A stretch of DNA of 5,306 nucleotides from an uncultured Rhodospirillaceae bacterium (GTDB taxonomy: Bacteria; Pseudomonadota; Alphaproteobacteria; RF32; CAG-239), in contig OMQE01000096.1 of assembly GCA_900313155.1 (NCBI GenBank), forward strand, positions 1-5,306, read 5' to 3'. The notes under the pieces are model-generated. The model was not told where the DNA came from. It did not search any database and worked only from the letters and a program-made list of their open reading frames with translations. The translations under genes and the position numbers were made by a program. How positions within the stretch are numbered: the first letter of the stretch is position 1; the number at the start of each line of letters is the position of its first letter. Positions 1 through 5,306 of the stretch are shown one piece after another.

Positions 1-729
1 CTCACGCCAAAACGGCACTTGCAAGGTCATCAAATCTACCCCCGTATCCGGATGATGCGTTATCGGCACATTATGCAACACCGCCTGCACCGCTTGACCT
101 GTTTGCATACTTAAGCCAACTCCCACGGCGCCTTGATGCAAATTAGCACGTCCGTCCGACTCTTTGGTTGCCAAACGCGTCATTGACATAATCGGAAAAC
201 CTTTATAAATAATCAGTCGAACATCGGGAATCCCCTGATAGCTGAAACTTTCAAACACATCACTGAAATGCACCAGTTCTTCAATCAACGCCACATCATA
301 CTGCCCACCCAGACTGTATAAACCGCTCAGCAAATTAGAAATGTGCTGATAAACATCATTAAAACTTAATTTTTTGCCCGAGGTGGTTATAAATTCATTA
401 TTTTCGTAATGCTTTATGACCAGCACGCCCTTTCCCTGACTGCCATGCGCCGGTTTTATGACAAATTCGCTGTGTCCGGCTACAATTTGCAACAAATTTT
501 TAACCTCATATTGATGCTCAATCACACCAATCATCCGCGGTGTGTTGATATCTATGCTGTTAGCCAGTTTTTTGGTCTGAACTTTATCATCTACCAGCGG
601 ATACAACGAGCGTTTATTGTGCTTGGAAATCACAAAATAGTTGCGTGCGTTCATACCCAAAACACCTTGCTTGCGCAGTTCTTCGGGTTTGGCATAAGCG
701 GCAAAATATTGTTTGATGCGTGCAAACAT
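1..729 (-). CDS. RimK-related alpha-L-glutamate ligase-like protein (ATP-grasp), C-terminus cut by window edge
   Basis: I translated the minus strand from the ATG at 729 and obtained 243 residues open to base 1 with no stop, so the gene continues past the left edge. The sequence matches the ATP-grasp family named alpha-L-glutamate ligase-like, a relative of RimK. Visible family features are an N-terminal block GMNARNYF (residues 25-32) followed by LYPLVDDK (42-49), the ATP-grasp nucleotide loop FVIKPAHGSQGKG (89-101), LGGQYDVALIEE (140-151), a PDVRLIIYKGFP stretch (168-179), and SDGRANLHQGA (191-201), where the substrate- and metal-binding end of the fold begins. Family members are about 320 residues, so roughly a quarter is missing. 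RimK-type enzymes use ATP to form amide bonds between an acyl acceptor carboxylate and an amino acid, often glutamate; the substrate of this subfamily is unknown to me. No signal peptide is present, so it should be cytoplasmic. It lies 4 bases downstream of the 7TM gene, indicating cotranslation. Confidence 0.9.
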   Translation of the reverse strand, partial: MFARIKQYFAAYAKPEELRKQGVLGMNARNYFVISKHNKRSLYPLVDDKVQTKKLANSIDINTPRMIGVIEHQYEVKNLLQIVAGHSEFVIKPAHGSQGKGVLVIKHYENNEFITTSGKKLSFNDVYQHISNLLSGLYSLGGQYDVALIEELVHFSDVFESFSYQGIPDVRLIIYKGFPIMSMTRLATKESDGRANLHQGAVGVGLSMQTGQAVQAVLHNVPITHHPDTGVDLMTLQVPFWRE

Positions 730-733
730 TTTA

Positions 734-2266
734 CTATTTCCCCTCTGCAAGTGGTGCAAAACGTTTCAACTCGGTCAGACGATAGCCGGTATATGTGCCG
801 AGTAACATAACAATTGCCAAAATCACCAAGTTCCATTCATTGAATGCAAACATAATGTGCCGAATATAGCTGCTGCTAATCACAAAATAGGTAATTATCG
901 CCACAAACAGCGTATTGATAATTTGCTTGGTAGCATTTCGCACACCTTCTTCTTCCCAAGTGATGCAGGCACGTTCAATAATCCATGCCGTAATAATAAT
1001 CGGGAAAAATGCCGCTGAAGCAATCACTTTCCATTCAGCCCGATAGCCGAATACCGTCAACAGTTGCATAATGATAATCACAAAAATCACCACCGCGGAA
1101 ATTCTCGGCACCAAAAGCAAATTCAAACGTGTCAGCAAAGTTCTGATAACAAGCCCCAGCGCAATAATCACACTAAAGCAAATAAAACCTGAAACAAAGC
1201 CGGTACGCACCAGCGACATGGCAATCAACATCGGTGTAAATGTTCCCATTGTCGAAATACCGACCACATTACGCAACACAACCACCAACAAAATTCCTAA
1301 CGGAAAAATCATCAGCCATTTCAAAATATTTTGTTCCAATGACGGCAAATCGTAAATGGTATAATTAAACAAACCGCTGTTTTCATATTTGGCACGACGA
1401 CCGGCCATTTTGAAGGACGAAATCACCGATTTAACCACCGAAAACTTAATTTCGGAATTACTACCGCCGCTCACGTCCAAAAGCGACACACCGCCGCGCT
1501 GAAACACCACAAAATCTTTAGGCAAACCCATAACGCCGGTTTCCAAATTATAAACCTGCCACTTGCTGCCTTCATAAACTTCCAGCATCAAATCGGCATT
1601 AGAGGCGCGTTTTTTCTCGGTTAGCTTTACCCCGCGAATAATTTGAGCCGGAATACCTTTGGTTGCAAGCAACCATATCACCTTATCGGCCATAATTTTC
1701 GGAGTTTTTTTCACCGGCAAAAAAGCATCTACTTCAGGGGCCAAACTTTCCTCATTCAAAAGCTCGATAATCCGTTTTGGCGCACTGCCTTCTTTGGCAT
1801 CTGCTAACGTCCAAATTTCATCAACCATTTCCGCCTGTTGTGTATTTTCAAACTGCGGTTTTTGCACTTCTGCCGGTTTATCGGCCCAAACCTTACCGGT
1901 TGAATCTTCATTATCATAAAGCATAATTCGGTAATACAAATCTTGTTTATTTCGGCGGGCTTTAGACTTCATCACAATACGTTTGTTTTTTTCGTCTTTG
2001 CTGATTTCATAACCTTTTGCCACGGCATCTTCGCTCAAAATTTTATACGCCGCGCCGGCAGAAGGGGCAGAAAGCGAAACTTCTATCGGTTGTCCGTTTG
2101 GCTCAAAAGAAATATGGGCATCAACCGTCCACACGGCAGATTTTGCCGCCGGTCGGAAGCTAAACCCCCACATCGCAATCTTATACCATGTCATAACAGC
2201 GGCAAACAAAACCGAAACCGCCAAGAAAATTGTTAAAACACCGCGTACAGAATATAGCTTTTTCAT
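734..2266 (-). CDS. Inactive transglutaminase-like protein fused to seven transmembrane helices
   Basis: This 510-residue protein matches the family of inactive periplasmic transglutaminase domains joined to a C-terminal 7TM unit. One N-terminal helix (about residues 8-28) is followed by a soluble region to about 310, then seven hydrophobic segments near 312-332, 342-355, 357-375, 390-408, 413-432, 447-466 and 478-496. The block GISTMGTFTPMLIAM (336-350) is typical of the 7TM part. With the N-terminus inside, the soluble region is periplasmic and the short C-terminus cytoplasmic. In the transglutaminase-like core (about 185-245) the helix before GIPAQIIRG (204-212) lacks the usual Cys. By motif alignment the catalytic His and Asp positions are Asp225 and Asn240, so thiol catalysis is not expected; a binding or scaffold role is inferred. 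The start is preceded by GAGGA (2275-2271), only four bases from the ATG. It follows the protease gene by 16 bases and precedes the ligase gene by 4, as in the known family cluster. Confidence 0.9.
   Translation of the reverse strand: MKKLYSVRGVLTIFLAVSVLFAAVMTWYKIAMWGFSFRPAAKSAVWTVDAHISFEPNGQPIEVSLSAPSAGAAYKILSEDAVAKGYEISKDEKNKRIVMKSKARRNKQDLYYRIMLYDNEDSTGKVWADKPAEVQKPQFENTQQAEMVDEIWTLADAKEGSAPKRIIELLNEESLAPEVDAFLPVKKTPKIMADKVIWLLATKGIPAQIIRGVKLTEKKRASNADLMLEVYEGSKWQVYNLETGVMGLPKDFVVFQRGGVSLLDVSGGSNSEIKFSVVKSVISSFKMAGRRAKYENSGLFNYTIYDLPSLEQNILKWLMIFPLGILLVVVLRNVVGISTMGTFTPMLIAMSLVRTGFVSGFICFSVIIALGLVIRTLLTRLNLLLVPRISAVVIFVIIIMQLLTVFGYRAEWKVIASAAFFPIIITAWIIERACITWEEEGVRNATKQIINTLFVAIITYFVISSSYIRHIMFAFNEWNLVILAIVMLLGTYTGYRLTELKRFAPLAEGK
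740..746 (-). promoter_or_regulatory. Ribosome binding site of the ligase gene, inside the end of the upstream gene
   Basis: The minus strand reads AGAGGGG here, ten bases before the ATG at 729. It lies within the final Glu-Gly-Lys codons of the upstream membrane-protein gene, whose TAG stop (736-734) falls between this site and the start codon. Ribosomes finishing the upstream gene would uncover or reuse the site, so translational coupling is likely. The site supports 729 as the true start of the ligase. Confidence 0.7.
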
Positions 2267-2282
2267 CTAGTCCTCGTCACAT

Positions 2283-2813
2283 TTATTTAAGAGTGTTGGA
2301 AACAGAAACATCTACAATGGCTCGTCCGCTTAAAATATTACGTCCGATTAGCACTTGATATTCAAATTTATCACGTTCGGCAACCGAAAAATTCGCTTTG
2401 AACTTTTCGCCACCCATTTTAACGTCCATATTCACAATCAAACGTTGTTCGTTTTCTCCGGCACGACGAATTGTAACCTCTTTGACCAATGGTTTTTCAA
2501 AGGTATGTGTTTCTCCCGTTTCGCGGTTTTTAATGGTAAAAGACACCCACTTTTCCCCGTCACGCTCAAATTGCTTGACTTCGTCTGCACCAAACGCCGA
2601 GGTTGTTGCACCGGTATCAATACGCGCCAAAAAGGCCGATTTCATCGGCGGCAAATACACTCTCTCCACCGCACCGATAATGTTATTCGGCATCACCTTA
2701 ATAATTTTTGTTTCCTGAACCGTTGCCGGCACAATTCCCGGCACAACCTTTGTTTCATCGGCGGCGCATGCAACCACCGACAACAAACACATCAAACTCA
2801 AAAATTTGCGCAT
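2283..2813 (-). CDS. Retropepsin-like protease, 'ATP-dependent zinc protease' family (PF05618-type), predicted lipoprotein
   Basis: This 176-residue protein begins with a lipoprotein signal: Arg-Lys, a hydrophobic stretch, then a VVAC lipobox with the lipidated residue at Cys16. Residue +2 is Ala, not Asp, so by the enterobacterial Lol rule it would go to the outer membrane. The mature domain (about 44-172) has IGAVERVYLPPM (46-57), RIDTGATTSAFGA (64-76) and VLIGRNIL (154-161). DTGA with catalytic Asp66, and the late IGR block, are hallmarks of the retropepsin-like family often annotated as ATP-dependent zinc protease. Nothing here suggests ATP or zinc binding, so the aspartic-protease reading is better. 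Single-domain retropepsins need a dimer to supply two Asp residues, so homodimerisation is expected. The ATG at 2813 has AGAGGA (2824-2819) five bases upstream. It is the first gene of the tight three-gene unit with the 7TM protein and ligase. Its substrate is unknown; the periplasmic domain of its neighbour or a peptide made by the ligase are candidates. Confidence 0.88.
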   Translation of the reverse strand: MRKFLSLMCLLSVVACAADETKVVPGIVPATVQETKIIKVMPNNIIGAVERVYLPPMKSAFLARIDTGATTSAFGADEVKQFERDGEKWVSFTIKNRETGETHTFEKPLVKEVTIRRAGENEQRLIVNMDVKMGGEKFKANFSVAERDKFEYQVLIGRNILSGRAIVDVSVSNTLK

Positions 2814-2847
2814 AAAATTCCTCTTTTCTTACAATTTTTGCAATACG

Positions 2848-2878
2848 TTTATATTCACCTTTTTTTATATAAAGTAAA
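2848..2878 (-). promoter_or_regulatory. Weak candidate promoter for the protease-7TM-ligase operon
   Basis: In the AT-rich spacer upstream of the protease gene the minus strand has TTTACT (2878-2873) and TATAAA (2853-2848) separated by 19 bases, which is longer than ideal. It would give a leader of about 25-30 bases before the ATG at 2813. The spacer is so AT-rich that hexamers of this quality can arise by chance. Readthrough from the porin gene is an alternative, since no convincing terminator follows the porin stop. Confidence 0.28.
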
Positions 2879-2899
2879 GCAAAAAAATTAAGAAAAGGT
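2857..2899. repeat. AT-rich inverted repeat in the porin-protease spacer
   Basis: The arms ACCTTTT (2857-2863) and AAAAGGT (2893-2899) are perfect 7-base inverted copies separated by 29 bases. Nested inside are a run of T and a run of A that could also pair. It could be a weak transcription stop, an operator, or simply chance in an AT-rich spacer. The rest of the 2814-2905 gap holds only the protease ribosome binding site and the weak promoter candidate. Confidence 0.25.
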
Positions 2900-2905
2900 A
2901 TGTTT

Positions 2906-4039
2906 TTAGAACATCACGGTCAGACGAAGCGAAGTTGCCGTTCCGTAGTCGGAATTTTGGTTCAATGCCGGATGAATATAAAATTGAATATCCGGTGTTA
3001 AGGTTGCCCATTTAGAAATGCCCCAAGCCCAATATGCTTCAATAATATGTTCCGCATCGTGCGCCAAATTTTCGCCCACCGCATCGGCGTCTATTTTGTC
3101 GTAGGCATACGCCAAGCCGATTTGATCAAGCTCATTACGGTCAAGCGGATTGTTATATACACCGCCAAAAACATACGACTGATTAACAACCGCCTGTTCG
3201 CCGGTCACACCGTTAATACGCGCAAAAAGAGCTGTTTTCTCGCCGATATTTTGCTGGGCATTAAACGACCAACCATTAGTGGTTTGTTGCTGCAAATGTA
3301 CATAAGGCTGATTATATAAAAGAATCGAATATTGCCCCTTGCCCAAACCGCAAATTTGCGGATTGTAACCTATTTGCGCAAATGTGGTAAAATGCTTGTC
3401 GTCCAAATGATTAAAACGAATGCTCGGCGCTTCAATATTAGTAGCGTCGGCAAATCCGGCAACCATCTGCCAATTGCCCGGCGTGGCTTGCACATAAGCC
3501 CCCAGACCGGCGTCGGAATAAGTGGCGCTGGCATTTTGCGACAAGGCATAGTTAATAAAGTTAATTTGTTGATTGCTGTTATAGTCGGTGCCGTCAAAAT
3601 TGTAAACACTGTATTGACCCAGCCCGAAGGTAAGCCAATTATAATTTCCGGAAGGCTGATAGGTAAAATACAAATCGGCAAATTCTTGTTCATCTGAGCC
3701 ATAATCGTTAATCGGCGTAACCATACCGGCGTTACCTTGAATATCGTTCGCATTGGTGTTGCCGTAATAAACACTGTAATACGAGGCATTTAAAACACCC
3801 GTTCCGTAGCTGTTATTAAAAGCCGTCCACGCTATTGACGGCGCCAACAACGATTGAAAAGCGTAATGTTCCCCGTTTGGTGAAGTACGTTGCGGCATAA
3901 TGGAATAGTCTAAATTATAGCTTAAACCGTAGTCTTTGCTCAATTTATTTTTAAAAGCCGTATAGTCTGCACTTAAATCGGCACCAAAAGCCGGAAAAGC
4001 ACTCAAAAAAGTCAGTCCGAAAGCAATATATTTTTTCAT
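2906..4039 (-). CDS. OprB-family carbohydrate-type outer-membrane porin
   Basis: With the start at the ATG at 4039 the protein has 377 residues. It begins MKKYIAFG, has a hydrophobic core and a likely signal peptidase site after AFG (17-19), leaving a mature protein starting ADLSADY. The mature part is rich in Tyr, Trp, Phe, Asn and Gln with alternating polar and apolar residues, as in a beta-barrel, and ends LRLTVMF with the terminal Phe typical of outer-membrane barrels. The final part, HIIEAYWAWGISKWATLTPDIQ followed by YIHPALN, resembles the end of OprB-type carbohydrate-selective porins, which let sugars diffuse across the outer membrane; the actual substrate cannot be read from the sequence. 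Length is near but slightly below the usual 400 or more. A longer version starting at a TTG at 4069 is possible by frame, but the ATG at 4039 has AAAGGGG nine bases upstream and puts the signal peptide at the N-terminus, so it is preferred. It is 79 bases downstream of SulP and 92 bases upstream of the protease. Confidence 0.85.
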   Translation of the reverse strand: MKKYIAFGLTFLSAFPAFGADLSADYTAFKNKLSKDYGLSYNLDYSIMPQRTSPNGEHYAFQSLLAPSIAWTAFNNSYGTGVLNASYYSVYYGNTNANDIQGNAGMVTPINDYGSDEQEFADLYFTYQPSGNYNWLTFGLGQYSVYNFDGTDYNSNQQINFINYALSQNASATYSDAGLGAYVQATPGNWQMVAGFADATNIEAPSIRFNHLDDKHFTTFAQIGYNPQICGLGKGQYSILLYNQPYVHLQQQTTNGWSFNAQQNIGEKTALFARINGVTGEQAVVNQSYVFGGVYNNPLDRNELDQIGLAYAYDKIDADAVGENLAHDAEHIIEAYWAWGISKWATLTPDIQFYIHPALNQNSDYGTATSLRLTVMF

Positions 4040-4044
4040 TCGCG

Positions 4045-4078
4045 ATATCCCCTTTTTGTTATAAACCAAAAAGGATAT
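4045..4078 (-). promoter_or_regulatory. Leader hairpin covering the porin Shine-Dalgarno sequence (possible fourU-like RNA switch)
   Basis: In the minus-strand leader, ATATCCTTTTT (4078-4068) can pair with AAAGGGGATAT (4055-4045): eleven consecutive pairs, two of them G-U wobbles. A second register gives twelve Watson-Crick pairs with a two-G bulge and an 8-base loop. The 3' arm contains the porin Shine-Dalgarno sequence AAAGGGG (4055-4049), nine bases before the ATG at 4039. A run of U pairing with the ribosome binding site is the layout of fourU RNA thermometers, so translation may depend on melting of this helix by temperature, a protein or a small RNA. The pairing is seen directly; the regulatory role is inferred. 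The helix is AU-rich and would be only moderately stable. Confidence 0.5.
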
Positions 4079-4086
4079 ATACCCGA

Positions 4087-4116
4087 ATTATCAAAATAAA
4101 AGGGCGGGCTTGTAAA
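4087..4116 (-). promoter_or_regulatory. Candidate sigma-70 type promoter for the porin gene
   Basis: The minus strand has TTTACA (4116-4111; five of six bases of TTGACA) and GATAAT (4092-4087; five of six of TATAAT) with an 18-base spacer. Transcription would begin near 4080, giving a leader of about 40 bases that starts almost exactly at the foot of the hairpin masking the ribosome binding site. This fits the porin being transcribed independently of SulP. Confidence 0.5.
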
Positions 4117-4138
4117 AATCAGGCCGATTTTTTCAGCC
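4114..4138 (-). terminator. Possible rho-independent terminator at the end of the SulP gene
   Basis: GGCTGA (4138-4133) and TCGGCC (4127-4122) form a six-pair stem with one G-U pair around a five-A loop, followed after three bases by TTTTT (4118-4114). The stem lies in the last codons of SulP and the U-run begins at the stop codon TGA (4121-4119). A competing stem, AAAAATC with GATTTTT, overlaps it. The stem is short, so termination may be partial. Confidence 0.4.
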
Positions 4139-5306
4139 GGCTGACGTATCTTTTAGCCATTTTAACGGCATTTTCATAGTTTGACGCCGTTGAAATATCT
4201 GCCAACTTAATATGCTCATTGGCAAATGCTTGGTGTAAAATACGTTTTGGTTGCTTTTTGATGTTAGAAATAATTACTTTGGTATGATTTTTATGCATTT
4301 TTTGAATAAATTCCACAATCAAATTGGCACCGCTGGCATCAATCATAGAAACGTGCCCCATTCGAATAATAACCACATTCGGGCGCGCTTCAATGTTGCG
4401 GAAAAATTGCGATATTTCAGAAACCACGCCAAAAAACAACGGACCGGCAACCCGTACCACCACAATTTTTTGCTCACGCAATTCTTGCGCCACAGCCACA
4501 TTCACATCTTGAACCATATCTTCCATATTGGCAAGCTCTATTTCTTTGCTCATACGATGCATAAAAATAACCGCCGCCATAATAAAGCCAACTGCTATTG
4601 CCGCACTTAAATTGACCAAAACAGTAAGCAAAACAGTCACAATCAGCGTCCAACGGTCACCGGCCTGCGATTTGCATAAATGCCACATTTTATCCAAATT
4701 GAGCATATTATAACCAATAATCACCAATATCAAAGCCAACGCCGAAAGCGGAATATATTGCACCAGCGACGAAAGTCCGAACATAAAAGCAAACAAAAAT
4801 ACCGACTGCATCATACCCGACATCGGGGAATAGGCATTGGCGCGATAGTTTGTTGCGGTGCGGGCAATGGCTCCTGTTGCCGGCATTCCGGCAAAAAAGG
4901 CACACGCAAAATTGGCAATTCCTTCGCCTATCAGCTCGGCATTCGGATTATGAGCATCACCGCTCATACTATCGACCACCTTGGCGCTCAATAAAGATTC
5001 CACTGCCGCCAAAAATGCCACTGTTATGGCGCTGGCAAAAACACTGCGGAACACATCAAAATTAAGCACCGGAAGCTCCGGCATCGGCAAAGTTTTCGGC
5101 AAAGCACCATATTTTGAACCTATTGTTTCAACCGGCAAATTAAACCCAAAAGTTATCAGTGTTGTAACAACTAAAATAGCTAAATAGACCGGTACTTTTG
5201 GTGTATATTTTCTAATCAATACATATAAAGCAAGCGAAATACCGCCAATGAAGGCCGCCGCCTCATTAGCTCGCGACAAGTTCGTTATGTATGTCCACCA
5301 TTTGGC
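4119..5306 (-). CDS. SulP-family anion transporter with C-terminal STAS domain, N-terminus cut by window edge
   Basis: The frame is open from base 5306 to the TGA at 4121-4119, giving 395 visible residues; SulP proteins are usually 500-600, so the first part lies outside the window. Positions below count from the first visible residue. Hydrophobic segments occupy about 16-31, 38-56, 86-106, 124-148, 164-202 and 218-249. The SulP signature region spans about 97-154, with AAVESLLSAKVVDSMSG followed by ELIGEGIAN and GMPATGAIARTATN, close in style to the DauA/YchM branch. A soluble STAS domain follows (about 277-391), with VVIIRMGHVSMIDASGANL as its central strand and helix. It lies at the inner membrane and moves anions; known substrates in the family include sulfate, bicarbonate and C4-dicarboxylates, and the sequence does not decide among them. 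A TTG at 5279 could be read as a start, but in-frame coding with conserved-looking residues continues upstream, so it is not the real one. Confidence 0.92.
   Translation of the reverse strand, partial: AKWWTYITNLSRANEAAAFIGGISLALYVLIRKYTPKVPVYLAILVVTTLITFGFNLPVETIGSKYGALPKTLPMPELPVLNFDVFRSVFASAITVAFLAAVESLLSAKVVDSMSGDAHNPNAELIGEGIANFACAFFAGMPATGAIARTATNYRANAYSPMSGMMQSVFLFAFMFGLSSLVQYIPLSALALILVIIGYNMLNLDKMWHLCKSQAGDRWTLIVTVLLTVLVNLSAAIAVGFIMAAVIFMHRMSKEIELANMEDMVQDVNVAVAQELREQKIVVVRVAGPLFFGVVSEISQFFRNIEARPNVVIIRMGHVSMIDASGANLIVEFIQKMHKNHTKVIISNIKKQPKRILHQAFANEHIKLADISTASNYENAVKMAKRYVSRLKKSA

Noticed and set aside
2283..2813. ATP-dependent activity for the protease, as the family name suggests
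   Set aside because: No Walker or other nucleotide-binding motif is visible and a lipoprotein signal places the protein outside the cytoplasm. The name appears to come from annotation transfer linked to the neighbouring ATP-using ligase family.
2807..2840. Possible hairpin around the protease ribosome binding site (AAAATT with AATTTT)
   Set aside because: Only six A-U pairs with a long loop that leaves the Shine-Dalgarno sequence unpaired, so it would be too weak to matter.
2355..2891. 178-codon open frame on the plus strand opposite the protease gene
   Set aside because: It is antisense to a gene with clear family motifs, its translation is rich in Cys, His, Arg and Phe with no domain pattern, and it runs into the intergenic spacer. 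It is a shadow frame.
3370..3789. 139-codon open frame on the minus strand within the porin gene
   Set aside because: It is a different frame of the same stretch as the porin. Its translation is low-complexity in Ile, Thr, Pro and Leu and matches nothing I recognise, while the porin frame has a signal peptide and a barrel C-terminus.
4040..4069. Ten-codon N-terminal extension of the porin from a TTG at 4069
   Set aside because: The extension would bury the signal peptide, and the codons run through the ribosome binding site of the ATG at 4039, which has good spacing.
5277..5279. TTG as the start of the SulP transporter
   Set aside because: The frame stays open to the window edge with plausible coding residues, and the protein from this TTG lacks the N-terminal helices expected of SulP, so the gene simply continues beyond the window.
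1..5306. Mobile elements, CRISPR arrays, tRNA or rRNA genes, phage or toxin-antitoxin genes
   Set aside because: I found no transposase, direct-repeat array, structured RNA gene or small paired genes; the five genes fill nearly the whole window.

Overview
The window reads as part of a Gram-negative, probably proteobacterial, chromosome. It encodes an outer-membrane beta-barrel porin with a terminal Phe, a lipobox-bearing lipoprotein, a SulP/STAS anion transporter, and a three-gene set (retropepsin-like protease, inactive transglutaminase with seven membrane helices, RimK-like ATP-grasp ligase) that I know mainly from Gammaproteobacteria and other Proteobacteria. Base composition is moderately AT-rich by eye. 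I cannot name the genus.

All five genes lie on the minus strand, so transcription runs from high to low coordinates. Both edge genes are cut by the window. In order of transcription they are: a SulP-family transporter with a C-terminal STAS domain (N-terminus outside the window, stop at 4119); an OprB-type porin (4039 to 2906); a small lipoprotein with a retropepsin-like DTGA active-site motif (2813 to 2283); an inner-membrane protein with an inactive periplasmic transglutaminase fold and seven C-terminal helices (2266 to 734); and a RimK-related ATP-grasp ligase (729 down to the left edge, C-terminus missing).

The last three genes are separated by 16 and 4 bases and look like one translationally coupled operon, preceded by a 92-base AT-rich spacer. 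The porin sits between this operon and SulP. It appears to have its own signals in the 79-base gap upstream: a hairpin with a U-run at the end of SulP, a good -35/-10 pair, and a leader hairpin that pairs the porin Shine-Dalgarno sequence with a U-rich strand.

The most interesting content is the three-gene cassette. A cytoplasmic peptide-bond-forming enzyme, a pseudo-enzyme spanning the inner membrane, and an envelope-anchored protease together suggest a peptide or glutamate-tag modification and cleavage system acting across the cell envelope. The family cluster is already known but its chemistry is, to my knowledge, not settled. The second item is the possible RNA-structure switch (fourU-like) over the porin ribosome binding site. 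No mobile elements, CRISPR arrays, tRNA or rRNA genes were seen, and no gene-free stretch exceeds 300 bases.
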